Notes: generated from the sequence alone by a model not told the origin. 21,864 nucleotides of DNA from JBEKYH01 sp049511115 (GCA_049511115.1 JBEKYH010000098.1:1-21864); one strand, 5' to 3'; positions 7,135 to 15,594 are shown, numbered from the stretch's first letter. Program-made: numbers and translations.

Positions 7135-8631
7135 ATGCCCGAACCAACGACCACCGCGCAGCGCTTACGAATGCAGGGTGTGCGCAAGCGTTTTGGGGGC
7201 ACGATTGCGCTCGACGGCGTTGATATTGCCGTTGCAAGCGGCGAGGTGCTGGCGCTGGTCGGCGAAAACGGGGCGGGCAAAAGCACGCTGATGAAAGTCC
7301 TTTCCGGGGCGTACATCGCCGACGAGGGGCAGATGTGGCTCGATGGGCAGCCTTACCGCCCGAAGAATCCGCTGGATGCCCGCCGTAGCGGCGTGGCCAT
7401 GATCTACCAGGAACTGGCCCAGGCCCCCCACCTCTCGGTGATGGAGAATATTTTCCTGGGGATCGAGCCGCGGCGCGGGCCGTTCATGAACTGGGGCGAG
7501 ATGCGCCGCCAGGCTAGGGCGGCGATGGAGCGGGTCGGGTGCGGAGGTATTCCCGTCGAAACGCCGATCGCGCGGCTCTCCGTCGCCGAGCGCCAGCTCG
7601 CCGAAATTGCCCGCGCCGTCGCGGTGGGATGCCGCGTGTTGGTGCTCGATGAGCCGACGAGCAGCCTGACCAGCCGGGACGTGCCCAACCTCTTTCGCCT
7701 CGTGCGTCAGCTCAGGCAAAATGGCCACGCCATCGTTTACATTTCACATTTCCTGGAGGAAGTGAAGGAGATTTCCGACCGCTTTGTTGTCCTGCGCGAC
7801 GGGCGCAGCGTAGGTGGCGGCGTAACCGCGGAAGCGTCGGCCAAGCAGATCGTGGCGCTGATGGTGGGGCGAACCGTGGAGGATTTGTATCCGCGCTCGC
7901 GGCGCTCGCCCGGCGCGACCGTCATTAGTCTCAGCGCGCTGGCCGGACCGGTCAAGCCTGTCGAGGCATCGCTGGAATTGCATCGCGGCGAGGTCCTGGG
8001 AATCGCCGGACTCGTCGGGGCTGGAAGAACCGAGCTGGTGCGCACGCTCTTTGGCTTGGCCCCCCTTAAAAGCGGGCAGATTCGTGTGGGGACCTATATG
8101 GGACCGGCCAGTCCGGCGCGGCGCTGGCGGCAACGGGTTGGGATGGTCAGCGAGGATCGAAAGACCGAAGGACTGGCCTTGGGATTAAGCATCGAAGAGA
8201 ATCTTACCCTGGCGACGCTTCCCGCCATTGTGCGACCGGCTTACCTGAGAGACCAAAGCCGAAGATGGCTCAAGCGCCTGGACGTGCGTTGCAAGGGGCC
8301 GGCGCAAACGATCGGCCAGCTCTCCGGCGGTAACCAGCAGAAAGTGGCCATCGCCCGACTCCTGCATCATGATGTGGATATGCTCCTCCTCGATGAGCCA
8401 ACCCGCGGAATTGACGTCTCTTCCAAGGCACAGATTTATCAGCTCATTGACGAACTGGCGTGCGCCGGAAAGGCCGTGCTGATCGTCAGCAGTTACCTTC
8501 CGGAATTGCTCGGCGTGTGTGATCGCGTTGCTGTGATGTGCAAAGGACGTTTGGGACCGGCGCGGCCCGTCGCCGAAACCAACGAACACCAGATCATGCT
8601 GGAAGCAACGGGCTCTGGAGCGGCGGCATGA
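7135..8631 (+). CDS. Sugar ABC transporter ATP-binding protein, RbsA type
   Basis: Cytoplasmic ATPase with two fused nucleotide-binding domains, 498 residues, as in RbsA/XylG/MglA. The first domain has a complete Walker A (GENGAGKS, about 43-50), signature LSVAERQLAEIARAV (about 147-161) and Walker B VLVLDEPTSS (about 169-178), then His in YISHFLEE. The second has the usual degenerate P-loop GLVGAGRTE (about 290), a full signature LSGGNQQKVAIARLL (about 395) and MLLLDEPTRGID (about 415). Degeneracy of the second P-loop is normal for the family. AAGGAGAAGG (7117-7126) precedes two possible starts: TTG at 7129 with ideal spacing and ATG at 7135, which I chose. The stop overlaps the permease start in ATGA. 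The sugar is unknown (ribose, xylose or similar). Confidence 0.95.
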   Translation: MPEPTTTAQRLRMQGVRKRFGGTIALDGVDIAVASGEVLALVGENGAGKSTLMKVLSGAYIADEGQMWLDGQPYRPKNPLDARRSGVAMIYQELAQAPHLSVMENIFLGIEPRRGPFMNWGEMRRQARAAMERVGCGGIPVETPIARLSVAERQLAEIARAVAVGCRVLVLDEPTSSLTSRDVPNLFRLVRQLRQNGHAIVYISHFLEEVKEISDRFVVLRDGRSVGGGVTAEASAKQIVALMVGRTVEDLYPRSRRSPGATVISLSALAGPVKPVEASLELHRGEVLGIAGLVGAGRTELVRTLFGLAPLKSGQIRVGTYMGPASPARRWRQRVGMVSEDRKTEGLALGLSIEENLTLATLPAIVRPAYLRDQSRRWLKRLDVRCKGPAQTIGQLSGGNQQKVAIARLLHHDVDMLLLDEPTRGIDVSSKAQIYQLIDELACAGKAVLIVSSYLPELLGVCDRVAVMCKGRLGPARPVAETNEHQIMLEATGSGAAA

Positions 8632-9623
8632 CGACAAGCGCTGTTGAACGTCTTCCCTCGCGGCGCCCGACCATCGGGGCCATGCTGGCCAAGCTCGGCC
8701 CGTTTGTGGGACTCATTTTTGTCCTGGGATTCTTCTCGGCGATGCGCCCCGCGACGTTTGCGACACACCAGACCATGGAGTTCATCCTTATCCATGCGAC
8801 CGTGGTGATCACCGCGGCACTGGGTCAGACGATGATCATCATTTCCGGCGGGATCGATCTCTCCGTCGGTTCCAACATCGCGCTGTGTACCGTCGTCTGC
8901 GCCACGGCGCTCAAGGCCGGCTGCCCCCCGCTTCTCGCGGCCGCGGCAGGCGTCTGCGCCGGCGCACTCTGCGGTCTGCTGATCGGCGGCTTCATTACCG
9001 GGCTCGGCCTGGTGCCCTTCATCGCCACACTCGTTACGTGGGGAGGCCTGCGCGGAGCGGCTGAGTATCTGGCCAACGACCAGATGGTCCGTGTCCCTGA
9101 AGCGAAGCTGGAAAGCTGGCTGAGCACCCTGCTCAATCCGCCAGAACAGTCTTGGATGATCCTGCCCGTGGGCGTCTGGCTGATGATTTTCCTCTGTTTG
9201 TCGATGGTTGCGGTTTTGCGGTACACGCGATTCGGCCGCCACATTTTTGCGATCGGTTCCAACGAGCAGACGGCGCGCCTGTGCGGTATCCCCGTCAAAC
9301 GCACCAAACTCATTATCTACACTCTCGCCGGCGCTCTGGCCGGCGTCGCCGCGCTCATGCAGTTTTCCGAGTTAAACATGGGCGATCCGACGACGGCCAC
9401 AGGAATGGAACTGGACATCATCGCCGCCGTGGTCATCGGCGGAGCAAGTCTCAGCGGCGGCAAGGGAACGGTTTTGGGCACGGTCATCGGCTCGCTCATC
9501 ATGAAGTCGGTCGATAATGGCTGCACGAAAATGCACGTCCCCAATTCTATCGAGCTGATGATTACTTCAATGATTATTCTCGCGGCCTGCACCCTCGACC
9601 AACTTCGCGTTCGGCGCGAATAA
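8628..9623 (+). CDS. Sugar ABC transporter permease, RbsC type
   Basis: Inner-membrane permease of the RbsC/XylH/AraH family, 331 residues, mostly hydrophobic with about eight to nine spans. Family motifs are GGIDLSVGSN after the second or third span, FAIGSNEQTARLCGIPV in the cytoplasmic coupling loop, and GGASLSGGKGTVLGTVIGSL near the C terminus. The ATG overlaps the ATPase stop (ATGA, 8628-8631), with GGAG at 8617-8620 seven bases before it, so translation is probably coupled. An upstream in-frame extension inside the ATPase gene is less likely. It would work with the ATPase and the neighbouring binding protein, but that gene looks broken, so the transporter may depend on another binding protein or be inactive. 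Confidence 0.95.
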   Translation: MTTSAVERLPSRRPTIGAMLAKLGPFVGLIFVLGFFSAMRPATFATHQTMEFILIHATVVITAALGQTMIIISGGIDLSVGSNIALCTVVCATALKAGCPPLLAAAAGVCAGALCGLLIGGFITGLGLVPFIATLVTWGGLRGAAEYLANDQMVRVPEAKLESWLSTLLNPPEQSWMILPVGVWLMIFLCLSMVAVLRYTRFGRHIFAIGSNEQTARLCGIPVKRTKLIIYTLAGALAGVAALMQFSELNMGDPTTATGMELDIIAAVVIGGASLSGGKGTVLGTVIGSLIMKSVDNGCTKMHVPNSIELMITSMIILAACTLDQLRVRRE

Positions 9624-9634
9624 GATATACGGGC

Positions 9635-11215
9635 ATGGCCTCTTCCGTCCCAGCTTTGGAAGCGCAATCGCCGTTGCCCGCATTAACCCCTGCGCATCTT
9701 TCGCTTCATCATCGAATTCTCCTCGCACTTATCCTCCTTGTCGCCGCCGCTCTGCGCTGGCACGGCGTCGGCCTGCAATCGCTCTCCGTCGATGAACTCG
9801 GCTCCATGGAAACCGCCGCGGGACGGGGGCAGGTTCACCTGGAGTTGCCGCGGGACGTGATTATTTCGCCGCCGCCGCTGGTGGCGACGCTGGATCATCC
9901 GCAGCCTATCTGGGAAATCCCCGGGCGATTGAACGATGACGTCCATCCGCCGCTCTATTATGTCCTCCTGCGCCTATGGCAGGATTTGTTCGGGGGCGGG
10001 GATGTGGCCTCGCGCAGCCTTTCGGTCGTGGCGGGAGTGGCGGGGGTTTATCTGATTTTCGAAGCGGGGCGCTGGCTTGCAGATCCACCGACTGGTCTTT
10101 GGGCGGCGCTGCTGATGGCGGTGGCGCAGCCGGAGATTATTTATTCCCAGGATGCGCGTCCCTATGCGCTGGTGGCGGCGCTGGCGCTCCTGGCATTGGC
10201 GGCGGTGGCGCGGATCGAACGGTTGGGTGTGAATCGCAAGAGGCTGGCAGCGCTGGTGGTGGGTTTGGCCGGGGCTTGTCTGACGCATTATTTCGTGCTG
10301 CCGGCGGTGCTGGCGATGGGGATTTATGCGCTGGTGCGATTGCGCGGAGCGGCGCGGCGGCAGACGATTCTGGCATTTGGCGCTGCGGGAGTAATCGTGC
10401 TCGGCCTGTGGGGCGGGGGAATGTGGGGGCAGCGGTTGAATTTCTCCAATCCCTGGATGTACTGGTTCATCGACGATGCCCCGAATCATGTCGCAGCGAC
10501 CTTGGGACGATTCACGGCGCTGCCGCTGCGATTTCTCGCTGAGCCACCGGTCGGATCGAGCGCCGTCGAAGCCGGGGCGGCGGTGATTTTTCTCTTGCCA
10601 TGGCTGCGGGTGCGAAAGAACGGGGCGCTGCTCCTTGTGGCGATGTGGCTTTTGGGGTGCGCCCTTCTCGTCGCGGCGATTGATCTCTCGCGCGGAACCA
10701 ATCAGCTTGGTTGGATCAAATACACGCTTCTCGCCGGTCCGGCAGAGTATCTCCTCTTCCCAATGCTCTATTCCAGCGGCTGGCTCAAACATCTCCTTCC
10801 GGCCGCGGCGGTGATCTATTGCCTTCTGGGCTTGCCGCAGGCGTATGACAACACCAAGGCGGATTTTAAGGGATTGGCCGCCCAGTGGGACCGGTTGCAG
10901 CATGAGCACCCAGGTTCAGTCGAGCCAGTGCTATTCGCCGGCGTCGGCTGGGGGGATTGGTATACAGGCGGTCTCTACATGGGTCTGGAACGCTATGCCA
11001 AACACATGCCGCCGGCCATCCTCCTTGTCAAAGAGCCAGTCAATTCTGACCTGGACCGGCATTTGCGGACGAATCACTGTGGCCTGATAACCTGCTGGAC
11101 GAGCGTTCAGCCGAGTGCGATCGCGCCCGGTTGGAAGGTCGAAAACGCCTACCGTTACCCGGGGACCGCGATATTTTACGAATTGACAATGCCTGGACCG
11201 GTAAGTAGGGAATAA
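9635..11215 (+). CDS. GT39-type membrane glycosyltransferase
   Basis: Polytopic inner-membrane transferase (526 residues) of the ArnT/PMT-like superfamily, which moves a sugar from a polyprenyl-phosphate donor to a lipid or protein acceptor. The first span (about 28-42) is followed by SVDELGS (Asp/Glu at about 52-53), the conserved acidic pair in the first periplasmic loop. HPPLYYVLLRLW (about 104-115) and YSQDARPYAL (about 170-179) are the other family landmarks. Further spans fill the middle, and a soluble C-terminal stretch follows from about residue 400. The gene starts 11 bases after the permease stop with a poor ribosome binding site, so read-through from the sugar operon is possible. 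The substrate cannot be told from sequence. Confidence 0.85.
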   Translation: MASSVPALEAQSPLPALTPAHLSLHHRILLALILLVAAALRWHGVGLQSLSVDELGSMETAAGRGQVHLELPRDVIISPPPLVATLDHPQPIWEIPGRLNDDVHPPLYYVLLRLWQDLFGGGDVASRSLSVVAGVAGVYLIFEAGRWLADPPTGLWAALLMAVAQPEIIYSQDARPYALVAALALLALAAVARIERLGVNRKRLAALVVGLAGACLTHYFVLPAVLAMGIYALVRLRGAARRQTILAFGAAGVIVLGLWGGGMWGQRLNFSNPWMYWFIDDAPNHVAATLGRFTALPLRFLAEPPVGSSAVEAGAAVIFLLPWLRVRKNGALLLVAMWLLGCALLVAAIDLSRGTNQLGWIKYTLLAGPAEYLLFPMLYSSGWLKHLLPAAAVIYCLLGLPQAYDNTKADFKGLAAQWDRLQHEHPGSVEPVLFAGVGWGDWYTGGLYMGLERYAKHMPPAILLVKEPVNSDLDRHLRTNHCGLITCWTSVQPSAIAPGWKVENAYRYPGTAIFYELTMPGPVSRE

Positions 11216-11221
11216 ACCGAC

Positions 11222-11240
11222 TTTACCGTTTGGGTAAAAT
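11222..11240 (+). promoter_or_regulatory. Inverted repeat merging with a -10-like box before glgP
   Basis: TTTACC (11222-11227) and GGTAAA (11233-11238) are perfect inverted arms around GTTTG. The right arm merges into TAAAAT (11235-11240), a five-of-six match to the -10 consensus. No convincing -35 is present. The site is about 70 bases before the glgP start and just after the glycosyltransferase stop, so it may be an operator-promoter for glgP. Confidence 0.3.
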
Positions 11241-11308
11241 AACCGAATATAACGTCACCAACCGCAGTGGAAATCGCCTCCATGGAAATGATTGACAGGT
11301 GAAACCTT

Positions 11309-13879
11309 ATGGCCGACTTTGCAGCACCGACACTTCGCGCGTTTCAAGTATTCCCTGACGTTCCCGCTCCGCTTGCGCCGCTCCTGGAGATGGCCAATAA
11401 TCTCTGGTGGGTGTGGCATCCCGATGCCGTCGAGCTTTTCCGGCGGCTGGACCGGAAACTGTGGGAAGAGGTGCACCACAATCCCGTCAAACTGTTGGGC
11501 GTGATCAACCAGAAAGTCCTTGCCCAGATGGCGCAGGACGACGGATATCTCGCTTATCTCCAGCGCGTGTACAACTCGTTCAAGGCGCACCTGGCTGAAA
11601 AGGGTTGGTATGCCCGCCAGCATGGCGATAAGCCCAAGCTCCTCACGGCGTACTTCTCGGCGGAGTTTGGCTTGCACGAATCGCTGCCGATTTATTCCGG
11701 CGGCCTGGGGATTCTCGCCGGGGATCATCTCAAGAGCGCCAGCGAATTGGGACTGCCTCTCGTGGCCATGGGGCTCCTTTATCGCAACGGATATTTCCAG
11801 CAGTACCTGACCGGCGACGGGTGGCAGCAGGAAGCGTATCCGGAATTGGATTTCTACAACCTGGCCGTTGAGCCGCTGCGCTATACCGACGGCTCGCCGA
11901 TTCACGTGCGCGTGGACCTGCCGGACAACGCGGTCTTCTGCAAGGTCTGGAAGGCCAGCGTCGGGCGCATTCCGCTGTATCTGCTGGACACAAATCTCCA
12001 GGAAAACTCTCCGGCCGACCGGGAAATCACCAGCAAGCTGTACGGCGGCGGCACCGAGATGCGCATCAAGCAGGAGATTGTCCTGGGCATCGGCGGGTTG
12101 CGCGCACTTGAGGCGCTCAACGTCAGCCCGACCGTTTTCCACATGAACGAGGGACACAGCGCGTTTCTGGCGCTCGAGCGAATTCGCGTCTATCTGGAAA
12201 ACAACACGCTGACCTTTGATGAAGCCCGCCAGCAGGTGATGGCGACCAATGTCTTCACCACGCACACGCCGGTGCCGGCGGGAATCGATACCTTCAGCCC
12301 GGAATTGATGCTGAAGTATTTCACAAATTACTATCCGCGCCTCAAGCTCGACCAGGACGGGTTCCTGGCGCTGGGGCGAGAAAATCCGTCAGACCGTAAG
12401 CAGGGTTTTTCCATGGCGGTGCTGGCCATCCGCCTTGCGGACGGGATCAACGGCGTGTCGCAGTTGCACGGCGAAGTGAGCCGGAAAATGTGGCACAATG
12501 TCTGGCCGCAGGTGCCGCCGTCGGATGTTCCCATTCGCCATGTGACCAATGGCATTCATATCCGCAGTTGGCTGGGCAGCGACGTCGCGTTCATTCTCGA
12601 CCGGTATTTCAGCGGAAAGTGGCAAAGCGACCCGACGGATCAATCCGTCTGGGAAGGGATCAATCAGATTCCCGACGAAGAACTGTGGCGCGCCCATGAA
12701 CGCTGCCGCGAGCGATTGGTGGGTTGGACGCGGCAGACACTCAAGGAACAGCTCGTGCGGCGCGGGGCGAGCTTTGACGATGTGAACATCGCCGACGAAG
12801 TGCTCGACCCCGAGGCGCTGACCATCGGGTTTGCGCGGCGCTTTGCGACTTACAAGCGCGGGGCGCTGCTCCTGCGCGATCCGGACCGGTTGCGGCGGTT
12901 GCTTGAAGACACCAAGCGGCCGATTCAATTCCTGTTTGCCGGCAAGGCGCATCCGGCCGATCACGAGGGCAAGGAGCTCATCAAGACGATCGTCAACTTC
13001 GCGCGCAATCCGATGGTGAGGCGGCGCGTGGTCTTCCTGGAGAATTACGATATCAACATCGCGCGATATCTCGTTCAGGGCGTGGACGTGTGGCTCAATA
13101 CGCCGCGCCGGCCGTATGAAGCGAGCGGCACCAGCGGCATGAAGGCGGCGGCCAACGGGGTGTTGAATTGCTCCATCCTCGACGGCTGGTGGGTGGAAGG
13201 GTATGACCCGGAAGTCGGCTGGGCCATCGGCCGCGGGGAAGTGTATGCCGACCCGAATTATCAGGACCAGGTGGAGAGTCAGGCGCTCTATGACATCCTG
13301 GAGAAGCAGATCATTCCGCTCTTTTACCGCCGCACGGTGGACAACATTCCGCGCGAATGGATTTCGCACATGAAGGCGTGCATGCGGAAACTGGCGGCCG
13401 TCTTCAATACCAACCGGATGGTGCGAGATTACGCGGAGAAGTTCTATCTCCCCGCCGCCACGCGCGGCGAGGCGCTGGCGGCCGACGGGTTGGCGCGCGC
13501 CAAAGCGCTGGCCAAGGCCAAAGACCGGCTCCGCGGCAAGTGGGGAGCGGTTAAGATCGTCGGCGTTCACACCAGCGGCAACGGCCACTACCGCGTCGGC
13601 GAGCATATGCAGGTCGAAGCGCTCGTCGAGCTGCCCGACCTCAGCCCCGACGAATTGCAGGTGCAGTTGTACGCCGGGCCGATCAGCGCGACCGGCGAGA
13701 TCGAACAGCCGCAGACGCTGACGATGGAGCATACCAAGCTCATCGCCAACGGACGGCATCTGTTCACAGGCGCCATCGAGTGCAATACCAGCGGACGCCA
13801 CGGATTTGCCATCCGCATTCTGCCGGGGAGTCCGGACATGGCAACGCCATTTGAGCCGGGGCTGATTCTCTGGAACTGA
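11309..13879 (+). CDS. glgP: Alpha-glucan (glycogen/maltodextrin) phosphorylase
   Basis: GT35 enzyme that splits alpha-1,4-glucan with phosphate to release glucose-1-phosphate in the cytoplasm. The 856-residue product matches the shorter bacterial/archaeal type (TIGR02094-like) with a DUF3417-type N-terminal region (NNLWWVWHPDAVELF at about residues 30-44). Conserved parts include YFSAEFGLHESLPIYSGGLG, HMNEGHSAF, TTHTPVPAGIDTF, VTNGIH and RRFATYKRGALL. The pyridoxal-phosphate lysine is Lys612 in EASGTSGMKAAANG, followed by DGWWVEGY. The last 130 or so residues look like a separate strand-rich domain, common in this type. AGGTGA (11297-11302) is the ribosome binding site. It stands alone, 93 bases after the glycosyltransferase gene; no other glycogen gene is in view. 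Confidence 0.96.
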   Translation: MADFAAPTLRAFQVFPDVPAPLAPLLEMANNLWWVWHPDAVELFRRLDRKLWEEVHHNPVKLLGVINQKVLAQMAQDDGYLAYLQRVYNSFKAHLAEKGWYARQHGDKPKLLTAYFSAEFGLHESLPIYSGGLGILAGDHLKSASELGLPLVAMGLLYRNGYFQQYLTGDGWQQEAYPELDFYNLAVEPLRYTDGSPIHVRVDLPDNAVFCKVWKASVGRIPLYLLDTNLQENSPADREITSKLYGGGTEMRIKQEIVLGIGGLRALEALNVSPTVFHMNEGHSAFLALERIRVYLENNTLTFDEARQQVMATNVFTTHTPVPAGIDTFSPELMLKYFTNYYPRLKLDQDGFLALGRENPSDRKQGFSMAVLAIRLADGINGVSQLHGEVSRKMWHNVWPQVPPSDVPIRHVTNGIHIRSWLGSDVAFILDRYFSGKWQSDPTDQSVWEGINQIPDEELWRAHERCRERLVGWTRQTLKEQLVRRGASFDDVNIADEVLDPEALTIGFARRFATYKRGALLLRDPDRLRRLLEDTKRPIQFLFAGKAHPADHEGKELIKTIVNFARNPMVRRRVVFLENYDINIARYLVQGVDVWLNTPRRPYEASGTSGMKAAANGVLNCSILDGWWVEGYDPEVGWAIGRGEVYADPNYQDQVESQALYDILEKQIIPLFYRRTVDNIPREWISHMKACMRKLAAVFNTNRMVRDYAEKFYLPAATRGEALAADGLARAKALAKAKDRLRGKWGAVKIVGVHTSGNGHYRVGEHMQVEALVELPDLSPDELQVQLYAGPISATGEIEQPQTLTMEHTKLIANGRHLFTGAIECNTSGRHGFAIRILPGSPDMATPFEPGLILWN

Positions 13880-13900
13880 CGACAGCCCTTGTCAATTCGG

Positions 13901-13943
13901 GAGAACCCTCACCCCAACCCTCTCCCTGGGTACAGGGAGAGGG
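13901..13943. repeat. Extragenic palindrome of the 'CCCTCACCCCAACCCTCTCCC' type
   Basis: A C-rich lead-in (from 13905) runs into CCCTCTCCCT (13918-13927), loop GGGTAC, then AGGGAGAGGG (13934-13943): a perfect 10-base stem. Elements with this wording are, from memory, widespread between genes in many unrelated bacteria. It lies between the convergent glgP and LESR-signature genes and could end transcription from either side, although no T-run follows. Confidence 0.6.
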
Positions 13944-13950
13944 GGAAATG

Positions 13951-13964
13951 CGCGCGAAGGCGCG
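13951..13964 (-). terminator. Possible terminator of the LESR-signature gene
   Basis: On the minus strand, starting six bases after the stop codon, CGCGC-CTTC-GCGCG forms a short perfect GC hairpin followed by CATTT. The T-tract is short, so this is only a weak intrinsic terminator; the neighbouring palindrome (13918-13943) could add to it. Confidence 0.3.
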
Positions 13965-13970
13965 AGATCG

Positions 13971-14624
13971 TCAGGTCTGATTCTCTTCAGCCGTCAGATC
14001 AGTGGCCAATTGCGTTCGGTCGGCCTCCAGCTTTTGCAGGTCAGTCGTAAGCGTGCTCAGGCAGTTTGTGCGATCGGTCGCAAATTGATTCACGTCCGCA
14101 ATCAGCGTCGGCGAGGCGCCTGAGTCCTTGTCAACGGCCGTTGCAATTGCCTGAATATCCGCGGAAATCGTGTTGAAATAGCTCTGCCGCGTGTTGATGC
14201 GGTTGGTCAGGCCGGCAATTTCATCGGTCTGAAGCTGGACGTGGTCGGCCAGGAGCTGCTGTTTGTCGGCCGCGCGAGCGGACTTATTTCCTTTGTCGGT
14301 CACGAATTTCGCCAGTTCCGTAGTAATCACCGATTCGTCATTCAAGACTGCAGCGCCCTCGTTGAGGCGCTCGACCAGCAGTGCTGATTTCATCGCTTTC
14401 ACGTCCGTGTGGAACGTCTTGAACAGCGGCGCCAGAACACTCTTCTGGCCCGCGTCGTTAGCCTTGATCGCCTGCACGTCGGTGATGAGCGTGGCAGTGA
14501 ATGAATCGATGTCGGATTTGAAGGTGAGAAAGTCAGCCTTCACTTGCAGCCGGTCGGCAGCTACTTGCGCACTGATTGCCGAAGCGGACATCAACGTGCG
14601 CGACTCGAGCGTTTCCAGAAGCAT
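13971..14624 (-). CDS. Helical protein with planctomycete LESR-type N-terminal signature
   Basis: 217 residues. The first 15 residues contain LLETLESRTLMSAS, which fits the LEPR-XLL-like signature (LExLExRxLLSA) seen at the extreme N terminus of many planctomycete exported or surface proteins. The rest is low in aromatics, rich in Ala, Thr, Asp, Gln and Lys, and looks like long amphipathic helices or coiled coil, with repeated phrases such as LQTDEIAGL, LTTDLQKLEADRTQLATDL and FLTFKSDIDSF. No enzymatic motif or membrane span is seen, and there is no classical hydrophobic signal peptide. GGAGG (reverse strand, plus 14632-14636) is a good ribosome binding site seven bases before the ATG. It may be a small envelope-associated or extracellular filament-like protein; the function is unknown. 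Confidence 0.72.
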   Translation of the reverse strand: MLLETLESRTLMSASAISAQVAADRLQVKADFLTFKSDIDSFTATLITDVQAIKANDAGQKSVLAPLFKTFHTDVKAMKSALLVERLNEGAAVLNDESVITTELAKFVTDKGNKSARAADKQQLLADHVQLQTDEIAGLTNRINTRQSYFNTISADIQAIATAVDKDSGASPTLIADVNQFATDRTNCLSTLTTDLQKLEADRTQLATDLTAEENQT

Positions 14625-14752
14625 TTTTCTTCCTCCGAATAAAATAACTGGATGACGCCTTACCCACTGATCGTCTTCACCGATCTACGCTCGCCTTTTC
14701 ACATCCAATACGCTTGAGCAGAAGAAAAATTGTCCGAAGGGAGAATAAACAA

Positions 14753-14839
14753 ATGGAGCACAAAAATGCCCTTGCCCAGACGGCAATTGCGTCAGGCGCG
14801 GAAGTGTCGCGCCAGATTAACGCCGCGCGGGGGCTGTGA
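14753..14839 (+). CDS. Possible 28-residue small protein
   Basis: A short open frame starts with ATG nine bases after AAGGGAG (14737-14743), a strong ribosome binding site that stands out in otherwise non-coding sequence. The product begins MEHKNALAQTAIASG and ends in INAARGL; it is Ala-rich and could form one amphipathic helix. It ends five bases before the end of the convergent hypothetical gene and is divergent from the LESR-signature gene. No homologue is known to me. It may be a real small ORF, the remnant of a longer gene, or chance. Confidence 0.3.
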   Translation: MEHKNALAQTAIASGAEVSRQINAARGL

Positions 14840-14844
14840 TTGGA

Positions 14845-15594
14845 TCAGGAGCGCGAGGCGATGGCGGTAGATATCGGACGTACGATGCGCGGCAGGACAT
14901 ATTTATCGCAAAGCGCTTCGGCGCGCTCGGCCATGTCGGCGAGCAGTTCCTGCGTCGGCTGCCGCGGGCGGTCGCCCCAATAGCGGCGGAGAATGAGGTA
15001 GACGCTGATCACGTCGTCGGAGTAATCGCCGGTGCGGACCTGATAGCTATTGGTGCGCGTGACCACATCGAGGCGAGCCTGCAAGCGGCAATCATCGCTG
15101 AGCGCGACGGTAACGGTGGGCTGAAAATCGACGCACTTGGCGCCGGCCTCCTCGGCGAGGCAGCTTAGCGGGGATTCGGACAGCAGGCTCTCGGCGATGA
15201 CTTCATCATGGTTGCCGGTGAAGGCCAGATCAAAACCGAAGAGCACGTCGAGATGATCGACTTCGACGGGGCTGATGCCCAGATGATACGGGGCCATCTC
15301 CAGAAGGAGCGTGTGCAGGCGCATGGCCTCTTCGACGCTGGCGGGATTAACATGGCCGCTGCTGAGACGCTTGGTCTCGAGGCTGATCCAGCGGTAATTG
15401 TTGCTGGAGCGATCCTCCTCGAGGCTGAATTCGCCGCTCTCCCCTTTGCGGAAGCGGATCATGCTGGGGATTTCCTTCTGGATGCGCTCGAAGAAGTGCA
15501 GCACCGTCTCGCGCTGGTGCGGCAGGGGAAGCTGCGAACCCAGTCGCATGTTGACGTAGAAGTCATCGCAGAATGCCGCATACGGATTGGACAT
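14845..15594 (-). CDS. Conserved hypothetical protein (planctomycete type)
   Basis: A 249-residue soluble protein with no signal peptide, membrane span or motif that I can assign. The N-terminal part (SNPYAAFCDDFYVNMRLGSQ) and the block RFRKGESGEFSLEEDRSSNNYRW look strongly constrained, and the codon pattern is that of a real gene. The acidic middle has EVDHLDVLFGFDLAFTGNHDEV; the C-terminal part includes SVYLILRRYWGDRP. I chose the ATG at 15594 because GAGGAG (reverse strand, plus 15599-15604) is directly upstream and the product then begins with the conserved-looking MSNPYAAF; an extension to 15663 has no such support. A weak -10-like TACACT (plus 15641-15646) lies upstream. It may be a housekeeping protein of the lineage; function not known. 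Confidence 0.8.
   Translation of the reverse strand: MSNPYAAFCDDFYVNMRLGSQLPLPHQRETVLHFFERIQKEIPSMIRFRKGESGEFSLEEDRSSNNYRWISLETKRLSSGHVNPASVEEAMRLHTLLLEMAPYHLGISPVEVDHLDVLFGFDLAFTGNHDEVIAESLLSESPLSCLAEEAGAKCVDFQPTVTVALSDDCRLQARLDVVTRTNSYQVRTGDYSDDVISVYLILRRYWGDRPRQPTQELLADMAERAEALCDKYVLPRIVRPISTAIASRS

Noticed and set aside
8493..9242. 249-codon minus-strand frame opposite the permease
   Set aside because: Highly charged low-complexity translation typical of the reverse complement of a membrane protein gene.
9974..10909. 311-codon minus-strand frame opposite the GT39 gene
   Set aside because: The composition (Arg/Gln/His-rich, no domain) is that of an antisense shadow; the plus-strand membrane protein explains the sequence.
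11292..11297. Perfect TTGACA as a -35 box for glgP
   Set aside because: A -10 at the right distance would be inside the coding region beyond the ATG, and none is there; it is a chance match near the ribosome binding site.
11255..13801. Long open frames on the minus strand opposite glgP (336 and 470 codons)
   Set aside because: They are the antisense shadow of a clear phosphorylase gene in GC-rich codon usage; they have no motif and no ribosome binding site.
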